Source: Paraburkholderia diazotrophica (lineage in GTDB: Bacteria; Pseudomonadota; Gammaproteobacteria; Burkholderiales; Burkholderiaceae). From it: a DNA stretch of 56,642 nucleotides. A program made the position numbers and the translations under genes. Below the pieces are notes generated by a model that ran no database searches, had not been told where the DNA came from, and saw only the letters and a program-made list of their open reading frames with translations. Shown piece after piece: positions 26,733-36,582 of the stretch (positions are counted from its first letter, which is position 1; every line of letters begins with the position of its first letter). The stretch is taken from contig NZ_FNYE01000049.1 of assembly GCF_900108945.1 (NCBI RefSeq), forward strand, positions 1 to 56,642, given 5' to 3'.

Positions 26733-28742
26733 ATGCCCGTCCAGCGTCCTTCGCGCGATGTCCGCAAACCTGATCGCTGGTCCGATCTGGCGAGTGTCGC
26801 GCTCACGGTGTTCGTCGCGCTGCTCATTGCGGTGCAGTTCCTGACGATGCAACGCATGACCACGGAAGTCGCCTACAGCGATTTCCAGCAGCTCGTGGCC
26901 GCGAGACAGGTGGACGAGCTCGAGGTGACGCCGACGCGGATCAGCGGCACGCTCAAGATGCCGGGCGCCGCCGCCTGGCTGCCCGCATCCGATGCGGCTG
27001 CCTTGAAGAAAAGCGGCGAGCCCTGGCGGTTCACGACGGTTCGCGTCGCCGATGACGGGCTCGCGCAGAGACTTTCCGCGGCGGGCATACGCTACACGGG
27101 CGGCGCCGACAGCGCCTGGCCGGGCGTGCTCCTTTCGTGGGCCGTTCCGCTGGTGGCGCTGTTCTTCGTGTGGAACCTGATGTGGCGGCGCTCGGGCGGC
27201 GTGCAGGAATACACGAAGATCGGCCGTGGCAATTCGCACATCCTCGTGCAGGACGAAACGGGCATCACCTTCGACGACATCGCCGGCATCGACGAGGCCA
27301 AAGCCGAACTCCGGCAGATCGTCGCCTTTCTGCGCGACGCCGAACGCTATCGCAGGCTCGGCGGCAAGATACCAAAGGGTGTGCTGATCGTCGGCGCGCC
27401 CGGCACGGGAAAGACGCTGCTCGCGAAAGCCGTTGCCGGCGAGGCGGGTGTGCCGTTCTATTCCGTCAGCGGCGCAGCGTTCGTCGAGATGTTCGTCGGC
27501 GTGGGCGCGGCCCGCGTGCGCGATCTGTTCGAACAGGCGCAGGCGGAAGCGCCGTGCATCGTCTTCATCGACGAACTCGATGCGCTCGGCAAGGTGCGCG
27601 GGGCGGGTCTGACGTCGGGCAACGACGAGCGCGAGCAGACGCTCAATCAGCTGTTGATCGAGATGGATGGTTTCAGATCGAACTCCGGCGTCATCATCAT
27701 GGCGGCGACGAACCGGCCGGAGACCCTCGATCCTGCGCTGTTGCGTCCCGGCCGCTTCGACAGGCATATCGCGATTGACCGGCCCGACCTGAACGGCAGG
27801 CGTCAGATTCTTGCCGTACATACACGAACGGTGAAGCTGGCAGCCGGCGTCGATCTGAACGAACTGGCGTCGCGCACACCGGGATTCGTCGGCGCAGACC
27901 TCGCCAACGTCGTCAACGAGGCCGCGTTGCACGCCGCCGAAGCGGACAAGCAGGCCGTCGACATGTCGGACTTCGACGAGGCGATCGACCGCGCGATGGC
28001 GGGCATGGAGCGCAAGAGCCGCGTGATGAACGCGCAGGAAAAGATCACGATCGCGTATCACGAGGCGGGCCATGCGCTCGTCGCGAACAGCCGCAAGCAC
28101 TGCGACCCGGTCAAGAAGGTGTCGATCATCCCGCGCGGCGTGGCGGCCCTCGGCTACACGCAGCAGGTGCCTACCGAGGACCGCTACGTGCTGCGACAAA
28201 GCGAGCTGCTAGACAGGCTCGACGTGCTGCTCGGCGGGCGGGTCGCGGAAGAGCTCATGTTCGGCGACGTATCGACGGGCGCGGAGAACGACCTCGAACG
28301 CGCGACCGCGATGGCCCGCCACATGGTGACGCGGTACGGGATGAGCGAGCGCACGGGGCTTGCGACGGTCGGTGAATCCGCCGATAAGATGGTCTTGCCG
28401 GGATTCGAACGCTGGCGCGGCGCTTCTTGCAGCGACGACACCGCTCGGCTCGTCGATGAGGAAATTCGCCGGATGCTTGACGACGCGCACGCGCGTGTCA
28501 GGGCAACGCTTTCCAGCCAGCGCGCGGCGCTGGAGCGGATCGCAAAGCTGCTGCTCGAGCGCGAAGTGCTCGGCCACGACCAGCTGCAAAGGGCGATCGA
28601 CGGCTCGTCGATACCTGTACATGATGCGTCCTCCGAACGGGTGGTCGTCGCTGCAGTGAACACGGAAGTGCAGGCGCGGGGGCGTGTCGCGGACGACCGT
28701 TCCAAAGTAGCAGGGCGCGACAAGGAATCCTGTTCGGGTTGA
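26733..28742 (+). CDS. ftsH: FtsH-type membrane-bound AAA+ zinc protease (paralogue)
   Basis: 669 residues. Helix 1 (about 20-40) and helix 2 (about 129-150) flank a short periplasmic domain. The AAA+ domain has Walker A GAPGTGKT at 221-228, Walker B IVFIDELD near 276-283, and the second region of homology NRPETLDPALLRPGRFD. The M41 peptidase domain has HEAGH at 443-447 and a third zinc ligand in GAENDLERAT. It degrades misfolded membrane proteins and short-lived regulators. ATG 26733 gives a normal N-terminus, although the ribosome site is weak (AAGAG). It follows the BON gene by 250 bases with no obvious promoter, so it is probably read from the site at 25759. Confidence 0.92.
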   Translation: MPVQRPSRDVRKPDRWSDLASVALTVFVALLIAVQFLTMQRMTTEVAYSDFQQLVAARQVDELEVTPTRISGTLKMPGAAAWLPASDAAALKKSGEPWRFTTVRVADDGLAQRLSAAGIRYTGGADSAWPGVLLSWAVPLVALFFVWNLMWRRSGGVQEYTKIGRGNSHILVQDETGITFDDIAGIDEAKAELRQIVAFLRDAERYRRLGGKIPKGVLIVGAPGTGKTLLAKAVAGEAGVPFYSVSGAAFVEMFVGVGAARVRDLFEQAQAEAPCIVFIDELDALGKVRGAGLTSGNDEREQTLNQLLIEMDGFRSNSGVIIMAATNRPETLDPALLRPGRFDRHIAIDRPDLNGRRQILAVHTRTVKLAAGVDLNELASRTPGFVGADLANVVNEAALHAAEADKQAVDMSDFDEAIDRAMAGMERKSRVMNAQEKITIAYHEAGHALVANSRKHCDPVKKVSIIPRGVAALGYTQQVPTEDRYVLRQSELLDRLDVLLGGRVAEELMFGDVSTGAENDLERATAMARHMVTRYGMSERTGLATVGESADKMVLPGFERWRGASCSDDTARLVDEEIRRMLDDAHARVRATLSSQRAALERIAKLLLEREVLGHDQLQRAIDGSSIPVHDASSERVVVAAVNTEVQARGRVADDRSKVAGRDKESCSG

Positions 28743-28839
28743 AAGCAAGCAACTTACATAGGATCGGAGTACGTCAGGGGCGGGAGCTCAAAGTGTCACT
28801 CAGATCGACACGACGGCTCTGGCCGACGGGAGAGAAACC

Positions 28840-30386
28840 ATGCCCCTTGACAACGCGGATTTTGTTGCACTTTCAATGAAATGGCCGACCTGCTCGAGAT
28901 ACTGAATGCCAATCCATTCCGGGTGCACGCATACCGGCAGCCGGCACGTAACCTCTCCGCACTCGGGCACGACCTCACCGCCATGATCGCGAACAAGGAG
29001 GACCTGCACGCGATTGGCGGCATCGGCGCGGACTTGAGCGCAAAGCTCATGAGATCGCAGACACGGGAGGTGCGGATTGCTCGAAGAATCGCGGCACAAG
29101 GTCCCCGTCGCGCTGCTCGACATGCTGGCCATTCCTGGCATTGGGCCGCGGCGCGTGCGCATGCTGCATGAGGCATTGCATGTCGATTCGCTCGACGAGC
29201 TTCGCGAAGCGGCCAAAGCAGGTCGGGTGCGCACGGTGCCGGGTTTCGGAGAGAAAACGGAGACCCAGATACTCGCGGCGATCGACGCGCGACGCAGCAA
29301 ATCGCGGCGGTTCCTGCTGACGGAAGCGGAACAACGTCTACAACCGCTGCTTGCCTGGCTCAAGGCGGCGCCGGGAACCCTGGGGGCTGTCGGCGCGGGC
29401 AGCTACCGACGCATGCGTGACGCGGTGGGCGACCTCGATATCCTCGTCATGTCATCCGACGCAGATGCCGTGATGCAGCGTTTCGAGCGATACGAAGACA
29501 TCGAAAGGATGCTGACAAGCGGGCCGACGCGCGAGCGCGGCATTGCGCGGCGGATTGCGAGATCACGGTGAAGTCGAGGCCGCCCGGGCGGGTGAGCTGC
29601 CCGATCTCGTCGAGCTTTCTGACCTGCGTGGCGACCTTCACGCGCATACGGATGCATCCGACGGGCGCGACAGCCTGCGCGACATGGCGCCGGCCGCTCG
29701 CGCGCGCGGCCTTGAATATCTTGCCATCACCGACCATTCGCATCGGCTGCGGATCGCGCACGGTCTGAACGCGGACAGGCTCACACGACAGATCGACGAG
29801 ATCGACCGTCTGAATGAGGAACTCGACGGTATCGTGCTGCTCAAGGGCGTCGAGGTCGACATCCATCGAAGATGGCAGGCTCGATCTGCCCGATGAAGTG
29901 CTAAGTCGCCTCGACATCGTGGTGGCTGCTGCGCATAGTCATTTCGGGCTGACCCGTGCGAAACAGACCGAGCGGATGTTACGGCCGCTGGACCGCCGCA
30001 TAGCTCGACCCTTGCGCATCCGACGGGACGCCTCCCTCCTGCTCGAACGTGATCCGATGGAACTCGATCTCTACCGGATCATTGCTCACGCGGCAGAGCG
30101 GGGATGCCGCCGGGAACTCAATGCTCAACCACAACAGCTCGACCTCGACGAAACGGCGTGTCGTTCGGCGAAAGACGCGGGTGTGCTCGTATCGGTGGCC
30201 TCCGACGCTCACAGTTGCGACGGGCTCTCGAATCTTCGATGGGGTATCGCACAGGCGCGACGCGCTTGGCTCACAAAGCGCGATGTGCTCAATACGAGGT
30301 CGCTGGCACAGTTGCGGACGCTCCTCATGAAACGCGTGTCTTCGGAACGGCATGCACAGCCGCTTTATCCTGACGCAATTGATTGA
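28840..30386 (+). pseudogene. PolX-type DNA polymerase with PHP domain, multiply frameshifted
   Basis: Fragments of one bacterial family X polymerase/PHP protein follow in order in different frames. ATG 28840 gives MPLDNADFVAL, then a frame change to MADLLEILNANPFR; next come helix-hairpin-helix segments (IPGIGPRRV), the nucleotidyltransferase core GSYRRMRDAVGDLDILV, and a jump with about 100 codons lost to ELSDLRGDLHAHTDASDG and ITDHSHRL of the PHP nuclease. Another frame change leads to the C-terminal PHP half (VVAAAHSHFG...SVASDAHS). At least three frameshifts and one deletion exclude a functional product. These enzymes act in DNA repair. Confidence 0.88.
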
Positions 30387-30417
30387 AGCCACGCGCGCTT
30401 GTGAGGGAAGGCCGCGC

Positions 30418-30431
30418 TTGACGTGGATCAA
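30418..30431 (+). promoter_or_regulatory. FNR/ANR-type site upstream of a BON gene
   Basis: TTGACGTGGATCAA with -10 TACGCT at 30453-30458. Transcription would start near 30465, about 55 bases before ATG 30520. Confidence 0.8.
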
Positions 30432-30519
30432 TGAGGCGACCTTCCCCGGGCCTACGCTGAACATGCAGCCTGACGATGCGGCGGCTCGTGAAGGGCGGCT
30501 CGGACACAGGAGATTTGCA

Positions 30520-31173
30520 ATGAAGAGCGACGTGCAACTGAAGAAGGAAGTGGAGCAGGAACTGGAATGGGACCTATCGATCAATGCAGCGGGCGTCGGT
30601 GTGGAAGTTCATGACCGCATCGTCACGCTTGCGGGCCATTTGAGCAGCTTCGCGGAAAAGCTCGCGGCTCGCCGCGCGGCGCAGCGGGTGGAGGGTGTGA
30701 AAGGCGTCGTGGTGGAACTCGACGTGCGCGTGCCGAGCCACGACAAGCGCACCGACGAGGAAATCGCCGCCTCGGTCCGCTCGGTTCTCGAATGGACTGC
30801 GGGACTGTCGGAAAGGGCGGTCCAGGTCACGGTGGAAAGTGGCTGCGTCACGCTCTCCGGCGAGGTCGACTGGGGCTATCAGATGAAGGCGGCAGAGAAT
30901 GCCGTCGTGCCCCTTCGCGGTGTCGTGAGCGTCGTCAACCAGATCAACGTGCGTGGCAATGCCTCGGCGCGCGATATCGCCGGCGAGATCAGCGCCGCGC
31001 TGAAACGCCATGCCGAGGATGAGGCGCGGCACATCGACGTCGCGGTGAGCGACGGTACCGTGACGCTGCGGGGAAAAGCGGGTTCTTTCCCTGAGAGATC
31101 GATCATATGCGCCGCAGCCTGGTCCGCGCCCGGCGTGCGCAACGTAGTCGATCAACTCTCTATCGGCGCGTAG
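30520..31173 (+). CDS. Triple BON-domain protein
   Basis: 217 residues with three BON domains: about 3-68, 76-143 and 150-217, marked by DRIVTLAGHL, SGCVTLSGEV and DGTVTLRGKA. It is closely related along its whole length to the proteins at 32682 and 43427: shared SDxQLKxEVExEL start, KRTDEEIA linker and GAAWSAPGV-like end. It has no signal peptide. AGGAG precedes ATG 30520. It probably supports envelope or phospholipid homeostasis in energy-starved cells, by analogy with other BON proteins; the role is inferred. Confidence 0.88.
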   Translation: MKSDVQLKKEVEQELEWDLSINAAGVGVEVHDRIVTLAGHLSSFAEKLAARRAAQRVEGVKGVVVELDVRVPSHDKRTDEEIAASVRSVLEWTAGLSERAVQVTVESGCVTLSGEVDWGYQMKAAENAVVPLRGVVSVVNQINVRGNASARDIAGEISAALKRHAEDEARHIDVAVSDGTVTLRGKAGSFPERSIICAAAWSAPGVRNVVDQLSIGA

Positions 31174-31295
31174 CGCGATCTCGCATGCAATTGTGTTTCT
31201 GTGGCCAAGACGCGCCGGAGAAACGGTTCCAACCGGTTTTGTGGCCGGGCAATCGAGGGCCATGTCTTCGCCCTCATAGTTGAAGGAGATGTGCG

Positions 31296-31730
31296 ATGAG
31301 CAATCTGACGCGGTTTGACCCGTTTTCGCTTGACCCTGTTTCGGACCTGTTCCAGGGGTTCTTCCGACCCATGCGGTCAATGGTTGCGACGCAGGACGCC
31401 GAGCTTGCGTCGATGAAGATCGACGTGACGGAAAGCGATGGAGCCTACTCGGTGAAAGCCGAGCTTCCGGGTGTGGACAAAAAGGATATCGACGTTCAGA
31501 TCAACGGTAGCATCGTCTCGATCCATGCCAAGGTCGAGCGGAACAAGGAAGAGAAAGAGGGCGAACGTGTGATTCGTCGCGAGCGGTATTCAGGTACGTT
31601 CAGCCGCTCCTTCTCACTGGCGGGCGAGATCGACGAGGCTAATGCGAAAGCCGAGTACAAGGATGGCGTGCTGTCATTGAGCCTGCCCAGGAAGGCGCCT
31701 GCCGATAACAAACGTCTGATGATCAGTTGA
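31296..31730 (+). CDS. Hsp20-family small heat shock protein
   Basis: 144 residues. A short N-terminal arm (LTRFDPFSLDPVSDLFQGFF) precedes an alpha-crystallin domain (about 40-135) with VKAELPGVDKKDIDV and the closing AEYKDGVLSLSLPRK; the C-terminus ends in KRLMIS with an I/L-x-I/V-like anchor. It is an ATP-independent holdase that keeps denatured proteins refoldable for GroEL or for removal by FtsH, both encoded nearby. AAGGAG precedes ATG 31296. No FNR-type dyad is seen directly upstream; it may be read from the BON promoter at 30418. Confidence 0.93.
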   Translation: MSNLTRFDPFSLDPVSDLFQGFFRPMRSMVATQDAELASMKIDVTESDGAYSVKAELPGVDKKDIDVQINGSIVSIHAKVERNKEEKEGERVIRRERYSGTFSRSFSLAGEIDEANAKAEYKDGVLSLSLPRKAPADNKRLMIS

Positions 31731-31847
31731 TACGGATGGGCGGGCCGATTCTGGCTGCCTGATCTATGCCTCGAATGCGCCCACAAGACGATGACATGGA
31801 GTACGGCCGCAGAACATGGCCACCGGACATGCGCGAGGATGCGTTTG

Positions 31848-31873
31848 CGGGCCGGGCATACATCGCCGGCCCG
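31848..31873 (+). terminator. Rho-independent-like terminator
   Basis: Stem CGGGCCGG (31848-31855) pairs perfectly with CCGGCCCG (31866-31873) across a 10-base loop, followed by TTTCGTT. It lies 118 bases after hsp20 and before the convergent nitroreductase relic, so it could serve the hsp20 transcript. Confidence 0.6.
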
Positions 31874-31908
31874 TTTCGTTCCGTGGCTTGTTTGTGGGTC
31901 GCGGGATT

Positions 31909-32354
31909 TCAATCCGCGAGAGAAGTTAGTGTCGTGCCCAGCGCCCCGACTGTCTGCGCAACAATGGGCAATTCATCTTCATTCAGCTTGAGCGCGTCGC
32001 TCAACAGGTGGTGATTGATCCAGCCTCGTACGACGCAGCCGAGCCCTTCCGACGCGCAATACAGTGCCACATTCTGCGCCATCGCCCCTGCGGAAATGGC
32101 AGAAAAGACATCACGTTGCTGGACAGGCATTTCGAGCAGACGGGACGTGTTGACCACATACACCAGATCAAGGGGAGCGTCGTCGACGAAGAAAACTCGC
32201 GCCGGCTCTCGCGCAGCGCGAGCGCCTTCATCAGCGGTGCGCCCGAGGACATGTCGGGCTTGGGCAATTCGATGAAGTCAGGGGCCTCTCCCCGGGCACG
32301 AGCCGGTGAACGGCCGGGCGCGGGTTCGTAGGTTAGCAGTTGCGTGTCGGTCAT
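31909..32354 (-). pseudogene. SagB/nitroreductase-family gene with internal deletion and frame change
   Basis: From ATG 32354, with a strong AGGAGGAG site, the frame encodes the start of a SagB-type nitroreductase (...IELPKPDMSSGAPLMKALALRESRREFS). It then breaks and continues in another frame at the C-terminal third (LDLVYVVNTSRLLEMP...SAISAGAMAQNVALYCASEGLGCVVRGW). About 80-100 residues of the flavin-binding core are missing. The FNR-type site upstream (32444) is also degenerate, so promoter and gene appear to decay together. Confidence 0.82.
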
Positions 32355-32443
32355 GATCGGCTCCTCCTCCGATGATGGGGCGGTGCTTTCGCGGGTACGT
32401 CGGCGCATCGTTCCGAACATAGTGGCCATCTGGTGTCTCGCGA

Positions 32444-32457
32444 TCGACTTCAGTCAA
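32444..32457 (-). promoter_or_regulatory. Degenerate FNR/ANR-type site
   Basis: TCGACTTCAGTCAA has one changed base in the left half-site. The -10 CTATGT remains on the minus strand at 32417-32422. It faces the nitroreductase relic. Confidence 0.55.
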
Positions 32458-32594
32458 CCGCATTGTGATGTGGCTTGCGAGAGCGACACCCGGATGATTC
32501 GGCGGCACCCGTCCGCCGATGGGCATGGTCCGGCGAGTTCGCGAACTGCAGCAGACGGGCAAGGCCACGATCGACGTTGCGAAAACGCACGCAG

Positions 32595-32608
32595 TTGATC
32601 TGCGTCAG
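32595..32608 (+). promoter_or_regulatory. FNR/ANR-type site upstream of a BON gene, near-consensus
   Basis: TTGATCTGCGTCAG with one mismatch in the right half-site. The -10 candidate GAAGCT at 32631-32636 is weak. The next start is ATG 32682. Confidence 0.6.
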
Positions 32609-32681
32609 TCGAGTCACCTGGTCGCGGACCGAAGCTCTCCTCACGGTGGCTGGGCCACGATTCACTTGGAGGAGATGCGTG

Positions 32682-33332
32682 ATGAAAACAGACCGGCAGT
32701 TGAAGAACGAAGTCGAAGCGGAACTCGATTGGGACCCGGCCGTCACGTCGACGGACATCGGCGTGGAGGTAACGGATCACGTCGTCACGCTTTCGGGGCA
32801 TCCGCCGAGCTTTGCGGAAAAGCTCGCAGCGGAAAAGGCCGCGCATCGGGTGGCGGGTGTGAAGGCAGTCGTGGTGGAAATGCAGGTTCACTTGCCGCAA
32901 AAAGACGAGCGCACCGATGAAGAAATCGCCAACGCCGTCCACGCGATTCTGCATTGGACGGTCGGCCTGCCTGAAGATTCGGTGAAGGTTCAGGTGGAGA
33001 AAGGGTGGATCACGCTGAGGGGCACGGTGGATTGGGCGTACCAGAGCCATGTCGCCGCGCGCGCTGTCAGCCATATGCGCGGCGTGCGCGGTGTGCTGAA
33101 TCGCATCGAAGTGCGCGGCAAGATCGCGTCCGAGGACATCGGCGAAAAGATCGCGCAGGCCATGCAGCGGCATGCCGAACGCGAAGTCAAACACATCGGC
33201 ATCCACGTCAAGGATGGAATGGTGACGTTGACGGGCAAAGTGGGTTCTTACGCGGAACGTGCCGTCGCGCGAGGAGCCGCCTGGAGCGCGCCCGGCGTGC
33301 TCGCCGTAGTGGACGATCTCGTTGTGGAGTGA
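32682..33332 (+). CDS. Triple BON-domain protein
   Basis: 216 residues with three BON domains (VVTLSGHPP, WITLRGTVDW and MVTLTGKVGS mark them). It is very similar to the paralogues at 30520 and 43427, including the DERTDEEIANAV linker and SAPGVLAVVDDLV end. GGAGGAG precedes ATG 32682. It has no signal peptide or membrane segment. It shares its direction, and probably its transcript, with the small gene at 33396. Confidence 0.88.
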   Translation: MKTDRQLKNEVEAELDWDPAVTSTDIGVEVTDHVVTLSGHPPSFAEKLAAEKAAHRVAGVKAVVVEMQVHLPQKDERTDEEIANAVHAILHWTVGLPEDSVKVQVEKGWITLRGTVDWAYQSHVAARAVSHMRGVRGVLNRIEVRGKIASEDIGEKIAQAMQRHAEREVKHIGIHVKDGMVTLTGKVGSYAERAVARGAAWSAPGVLAVVDDLVVE

Positions 33333-33395
33333 GATGCGGGCTTTCGCAGCCGCGACTTTCACGCGAGGCGCGGCTGCAAAAAGAAGGAGTGCGCG

Positions 33396-33635
33396 ATGAC
33401 CCTATCGGGAAACGTACACCAGCAAACATGGTCGGTGAACGTGCAGACGGAGGCAGTGGGCGAAGGCGGGTTTCGGCCGACGATCAACGTCAGGCATTCG
33501 TCGCCGCACGGTGACTTCAAACATACCTTTCGTCACGGAGGCATCTTCAGCACGGAACGGGAAGCCGTGCTCGCAGGTCTACGCGAAGGTATGACATGGA
33601 TCGAACTCAAGATGGCGCGGACCATCTCAGTGTGA
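33396..33635 (+). CDS. Small conserved-looking hypothetical protein
   Basis: 79 residues, soluble, with AAGGAG ideally placed before ATG 33396. Its features are a beta-rich N-terminus, a His-rich middle (RHSSPHGDFKHTFRHGGIF) and a C-terminal helix (EREAVLAGLREGMTWIELKM). No family is recognised. It lies 63 bases after the BON gene in the same direction. The His cluster could bind metal, but that is speculation. Confidence 0.6.
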   Translation: MTLSGNVHQQTWSVNVQTEAVGEGGFRPTINVRHSSPHGDFKHTFRHGGIFSTEREAVLAGLREGMTWIELKMARTISV

Positions 33636-33654
33636 ACCATAGAAGATTGTGTAG

Positions 33655-36543
33655 CTAGGTGTGTGTCGCTGTAGTTTGCGCGGGCGCGGCCGGTGTCGTG
33701 CCGATGAAACCCAGACGCGCTGCGTCGCTTTCACCGCAATGCGCCCGGATGCTCACGCGAGCGTTGTCGCGCAGGCTTGCCATTGCGGTGAGATCGGCCA
33801 CATCGGGTTCGATCGGCGTGCAAGCCGTTACGGTGACGTGAGCGCGATGCGGCAACAAGTCACCATCGGGCAACGCGGCACGGGTGCCGTTTAGCGCAAT
33901 CGGCACGACCACGCGACGTGCAAGGCATGCCGCGCGAAACGCGCCGAGATGAAACGCGCGCAACCCGGGCGCCCGCGTAAAACTGCCTTCGGGAAAGTAC
34001 AGCAGACGCTCGCCGTTAGTAGCCAACCGCACGAGTTCCTCCTCATCGGAGACACTCGAAGAAAAATTCGCCCGCTCGACGAAACGCGTGCCGAGCGCGT
34101 GCAGCAGGCGCCCGATCAGCCACTGGTTCGCTAGCTCCTGCTTCGCGACGAAGTGCACCGGAGAGGGCAATACCGACGCGAGCACGACCACGTCGAGATA
34201 ACTGGTGTGGTTGGATACGAAGATGGCACCTGTTGTATCCAGCGCCTGTACTTCACCTTCGAGCGTAACTTCGATGCCTGCAAGCCTAAGAAACACACGA
34301 CAGGCACGCGCAGCTTGGCGCCAGTTGCGTGACTGATCGCGACTCGAAGCGGTCACTGCGAGCAGCCATGCGCCTGATATGGCAACGACACCGTAGCACC
34401 AGACGCCATGCGCGGCGCGCAAGGCGAACTTCATTGTGCGCCGTGCCAAAGGCTCGAAACTTCCTTTCGTCAATGCGAACAGCTGTCGCCATACCGGGCG
34501 CCCGACGAGGACGCCACCGTTCGACGTCAATGCCTGCAGCGTCGCTGCATGACGGATCTTTCCCCCGGGTGTGCGCAGAATGCTGTCGGGCGGTACAAGC
34601 GCGACCTGTTCCGCGGGCGCCCCGTACAGCGCGATAGTTGCGGCGTTGATTTTGGCCTTTAGGTTCTCGCGTTCGGCCGTGTCCTTCAAGCGGGTCTCGG
34701 CAAGAATAACCAGGCGCTCAGTAGCGCCAGATGAACCGGAACCACCGCATACGGCGACGCCGCCGTGAATGACCCCGGAAAGTCGGCCTATCGCTTCTTC
34801 CAGTTCATACGGGAAGAAATGCTGGCCGCCCCGAATGATCATGTCTTTTACCCGGCCCGTGACGAAAAGCTCGCCATTCGCGATGTATCCAAGATCGCCC
34901 GTATCCAACCAGCCGCCATCGATTAGCCGCGCTGTCTGCGCGGGGTTTTGCCAGTAGCCCTCCGTGGCCGATGTTCCGCGAAATTCGATGCGTCCGATAT
35001 GGCGCTCAGCGAGCTCGTGCCCTTCGCTGTCGACGATTCGCAGTTCCGTGCCGTCGAGAGCAAAGCCGCAGCCGACGATTTCCGTCGTGTCGTCGCCGTT
35101 TAGAGCCTCTGTTGCCACTTGCTGTCTGTCATACGCAGCGCGCACGACGCGGTCAGTATGCAGGCCGCGGCCCGACGGTGGAAATGTCACGGCCAGCGTA
35201 TTCTCGGCCAGGCCATAGACAGGTGCAATTGCACCAGGATGCAGTCCGTAACGCTCGAAGCGTGCGGCAAACGCACGCATCGTGTTCTGATTGACAGGCT
35301 CGGCCCCGCAAAACATATAGCGCAACGAGGAAAGGTTCACACCCATCAATTCGTCATCGCGGAGTTGCCGTGCGCAGCGATCATACGCGAAGTTAGGCGC
35401 GGCCGTGAGTGTGCCGCGATAGCGATCGACCAGGTGCAGCCAGCTTGCCGGACGCGCAAGAAACATGAGTGGCGATGCCATCACGACAGGCAACGCATAG
35501 TAGAGCGGTGCAAGCCACGTGCCGATCAATCCCATATCGTGATAGAGCGGCAACCAGCTGATCATCACATCGTGCGGCGTCACGCCGATGCGATCACCCA
35601 TTGCGCGAATGTTGGCGAGCAGGTTGGCGTGAGTCAACGTGACGCCTTTCGGGTCCCCTGTGCTGCCCGACGTGTACTGAAGCAAAGCCACATCCGTCGG
35701 ATGGGCTGGTTCGACGTGATCGAGCGGCACGCGGCGAATCTGCTGCGGCACGAGAACATGGCGAAGTTGCGGCACGCGCAACGCAAGCAGTTGTGCAATG
35801 GTGGCAACCTTATCGAAGGAAATCAGCGCCTTCGCTTGCGCGTTGTTGAGAATGGCCGCATTGCGTGCGACGTGTTCCTCCAGCGCCTGCAATCGCGCGG
35901 GCGGGTAGAGCGGAACCGGAATTGCGTTGCACAGCAGAATCCCGAGAAAACAGACGAAGTATTCACGGGACGTCGGCAACATAAGCGCTACCGTGTCACC
36001 GCGTTCGATGCCTGTTGCCCTCAAGCCTCCCGCTATTTCCAAAGCTTCGCGACGCAAATCGCTGTATGTGATGCGCGTTTCGTTGAAGGAGTCGTCGATC
36101 AGTATGAGATGCGCGCGCCCACCATCGTGCGCCGTGTGCCATTGCAGGGCGTCGCATAGCGTCGAGGCAGCCGTTAGCGCGTTGGCTGCACGTTCATCGG
36201 TTTGCCGGACAGGCTCGACTGTGGACGACGACTCTTTCAATGCCGTCTCAGCCTGGCCAATCGCGTCGAGCGCCCGCAATACATCGCTTATGCAGTCTGC
36301 CCGAGCAAAAACATCGACGGGCAGTTGCATGCCGAATACCTGCTCGATGCGCGACAGAAGTTCGGCACGCGCGAGGCTGTCGAAGCCGAGCTCGCTTTCG
36401 AAGCGAGTCGCGAGCGTGACCTTGTCTGGCTCGAACGCCGTACCCTGCAGTTCCTTCGCGAGTTCGCTGACGATCGCAAGCAGCCGGTGGTCGGCCGCAC
36501 GTTGTGCGATCCCGCCGTTGGTTTGCAAGGAGGAAAGGGGCAT
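33655..36543 (-). CDS. Trifunctional ACP - acyl-AMP ligase (FAAL-like) - PlsC acyltransferase
   Basis: 962 residues. Domain 1 (about 15-95) is an acyl carrier protein with the phosphopantetheine Ser56 in LGFDSLA. Domain 2 (about 125-690) is an adenylating enzyme: P-loop YTSGSTGDPKG at about 290-300, SWLPLYHDMGLIG and YGLAENTLAVTF typical of fatty acyl-AMP ligases, hinge TGRVKDMIIRGG and C-terminal Lys in GKIRHA. Domain 3 (about 720-925) is an acyltransferase with NHTSYLD (H-x4-D) and FPEGSFTR. The protein could activate a fatty acid, load it on its own ACP and pass it to a lysophospholipid. ATG 36543 has GGAG eight bases upstream. It lies 39 bases after the MBL gene. Confidence 0.88.
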   Translation of the reverse strand: MPLSSLQTNGGIAQRAADHRLLAIVSELAKELQGTAFEPDKVTLATRFESELGFDSLARAELLSRIEQVFGMQLPVDVFARADCISDVLRALDAIGQAETALKESSSTVEPVRQTDERAANALTAASTLCDALQWHTAHDGGRAHLILIDDSFNETRITYSDLRREALEIAGGLRATGIERGDTVALMLPTSREYFVCFLGILLCNAIPVPLYPPARLQALEEHVARNAAILNNAQAKALISFDKVATIAQLLALRVPQLRHVLVPQQIRRVPLDHVEPAHPTDVALLQYTSGSTGDPKGVTLTHANLLANIRAMGDRIGVTPHDVMISWLPLYHDMGLIGTWLAPLYYALPVVMASPLMFLARPASWLHLVDRYRGTLTAAPNFAYDRCARQLRDDELMGVNLSSLRYMFCGAEPVNQNTMRAFAARFERYGLHPGAIAPVYGLAENTLAVTFPPSGRGLHTDRVVRAAYDRQQVATEALNGDDTTEIVGCGFALDGTELRIVDSEGHELAERHIGRIEFRGTSATEGYWQNPAQTARLIDGGWLDTGDLGYIANGELFVTGRVKDMIIRGGQHFFPYELEEAIGRLSGVIHGGVAVCGGSGSSGATERLVILAETRLKDTAERENLKAKINAATIALYGAPAEQVALVPPDSILRTPGGKIRHAATLQALTSNGGVLVGRPVWRQLFALTKGSFEPLARRTMKFALRAAHGVWCYGVVAISGAWLLAVTASSRDQSRNWRQAARACRVFLRLAGIEVTLEGEVQALDTTGAIFVSNHTSYLDVVVLASVLPSPVHFVAKQELANQWLIGRLLHALGTRFVERANFSSSVSDEEELVRLATNGERLLYFPEGSFTRAPGLRAFHLGAFRAACLARRVVVPIALNGTRAALPDGDLLPHRAHVTVTACTPIEPDVADLTAMASLRDNARVSIRAHCGESDAARLGFIGTTPAAPAQTTATHT

Positions 36544-36582
36544 GACCACGTCTCCGATAGACGTCGCAAAGTGCTGCGTCTT

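Noticed and set aside
26661..28199. 512-codon minus-strand frame across ftsH
   Set aside because: It is fully antisense to an ftsH gene with all catalytic motifs; rich in Arg, His and Val with no domain.
30352..30519. N-terminal extension of the BON protein to 30352
   Set aside because: The extension overlaps the FNR-type site and its -10, and ATG 30520 has a strong ribosome site.
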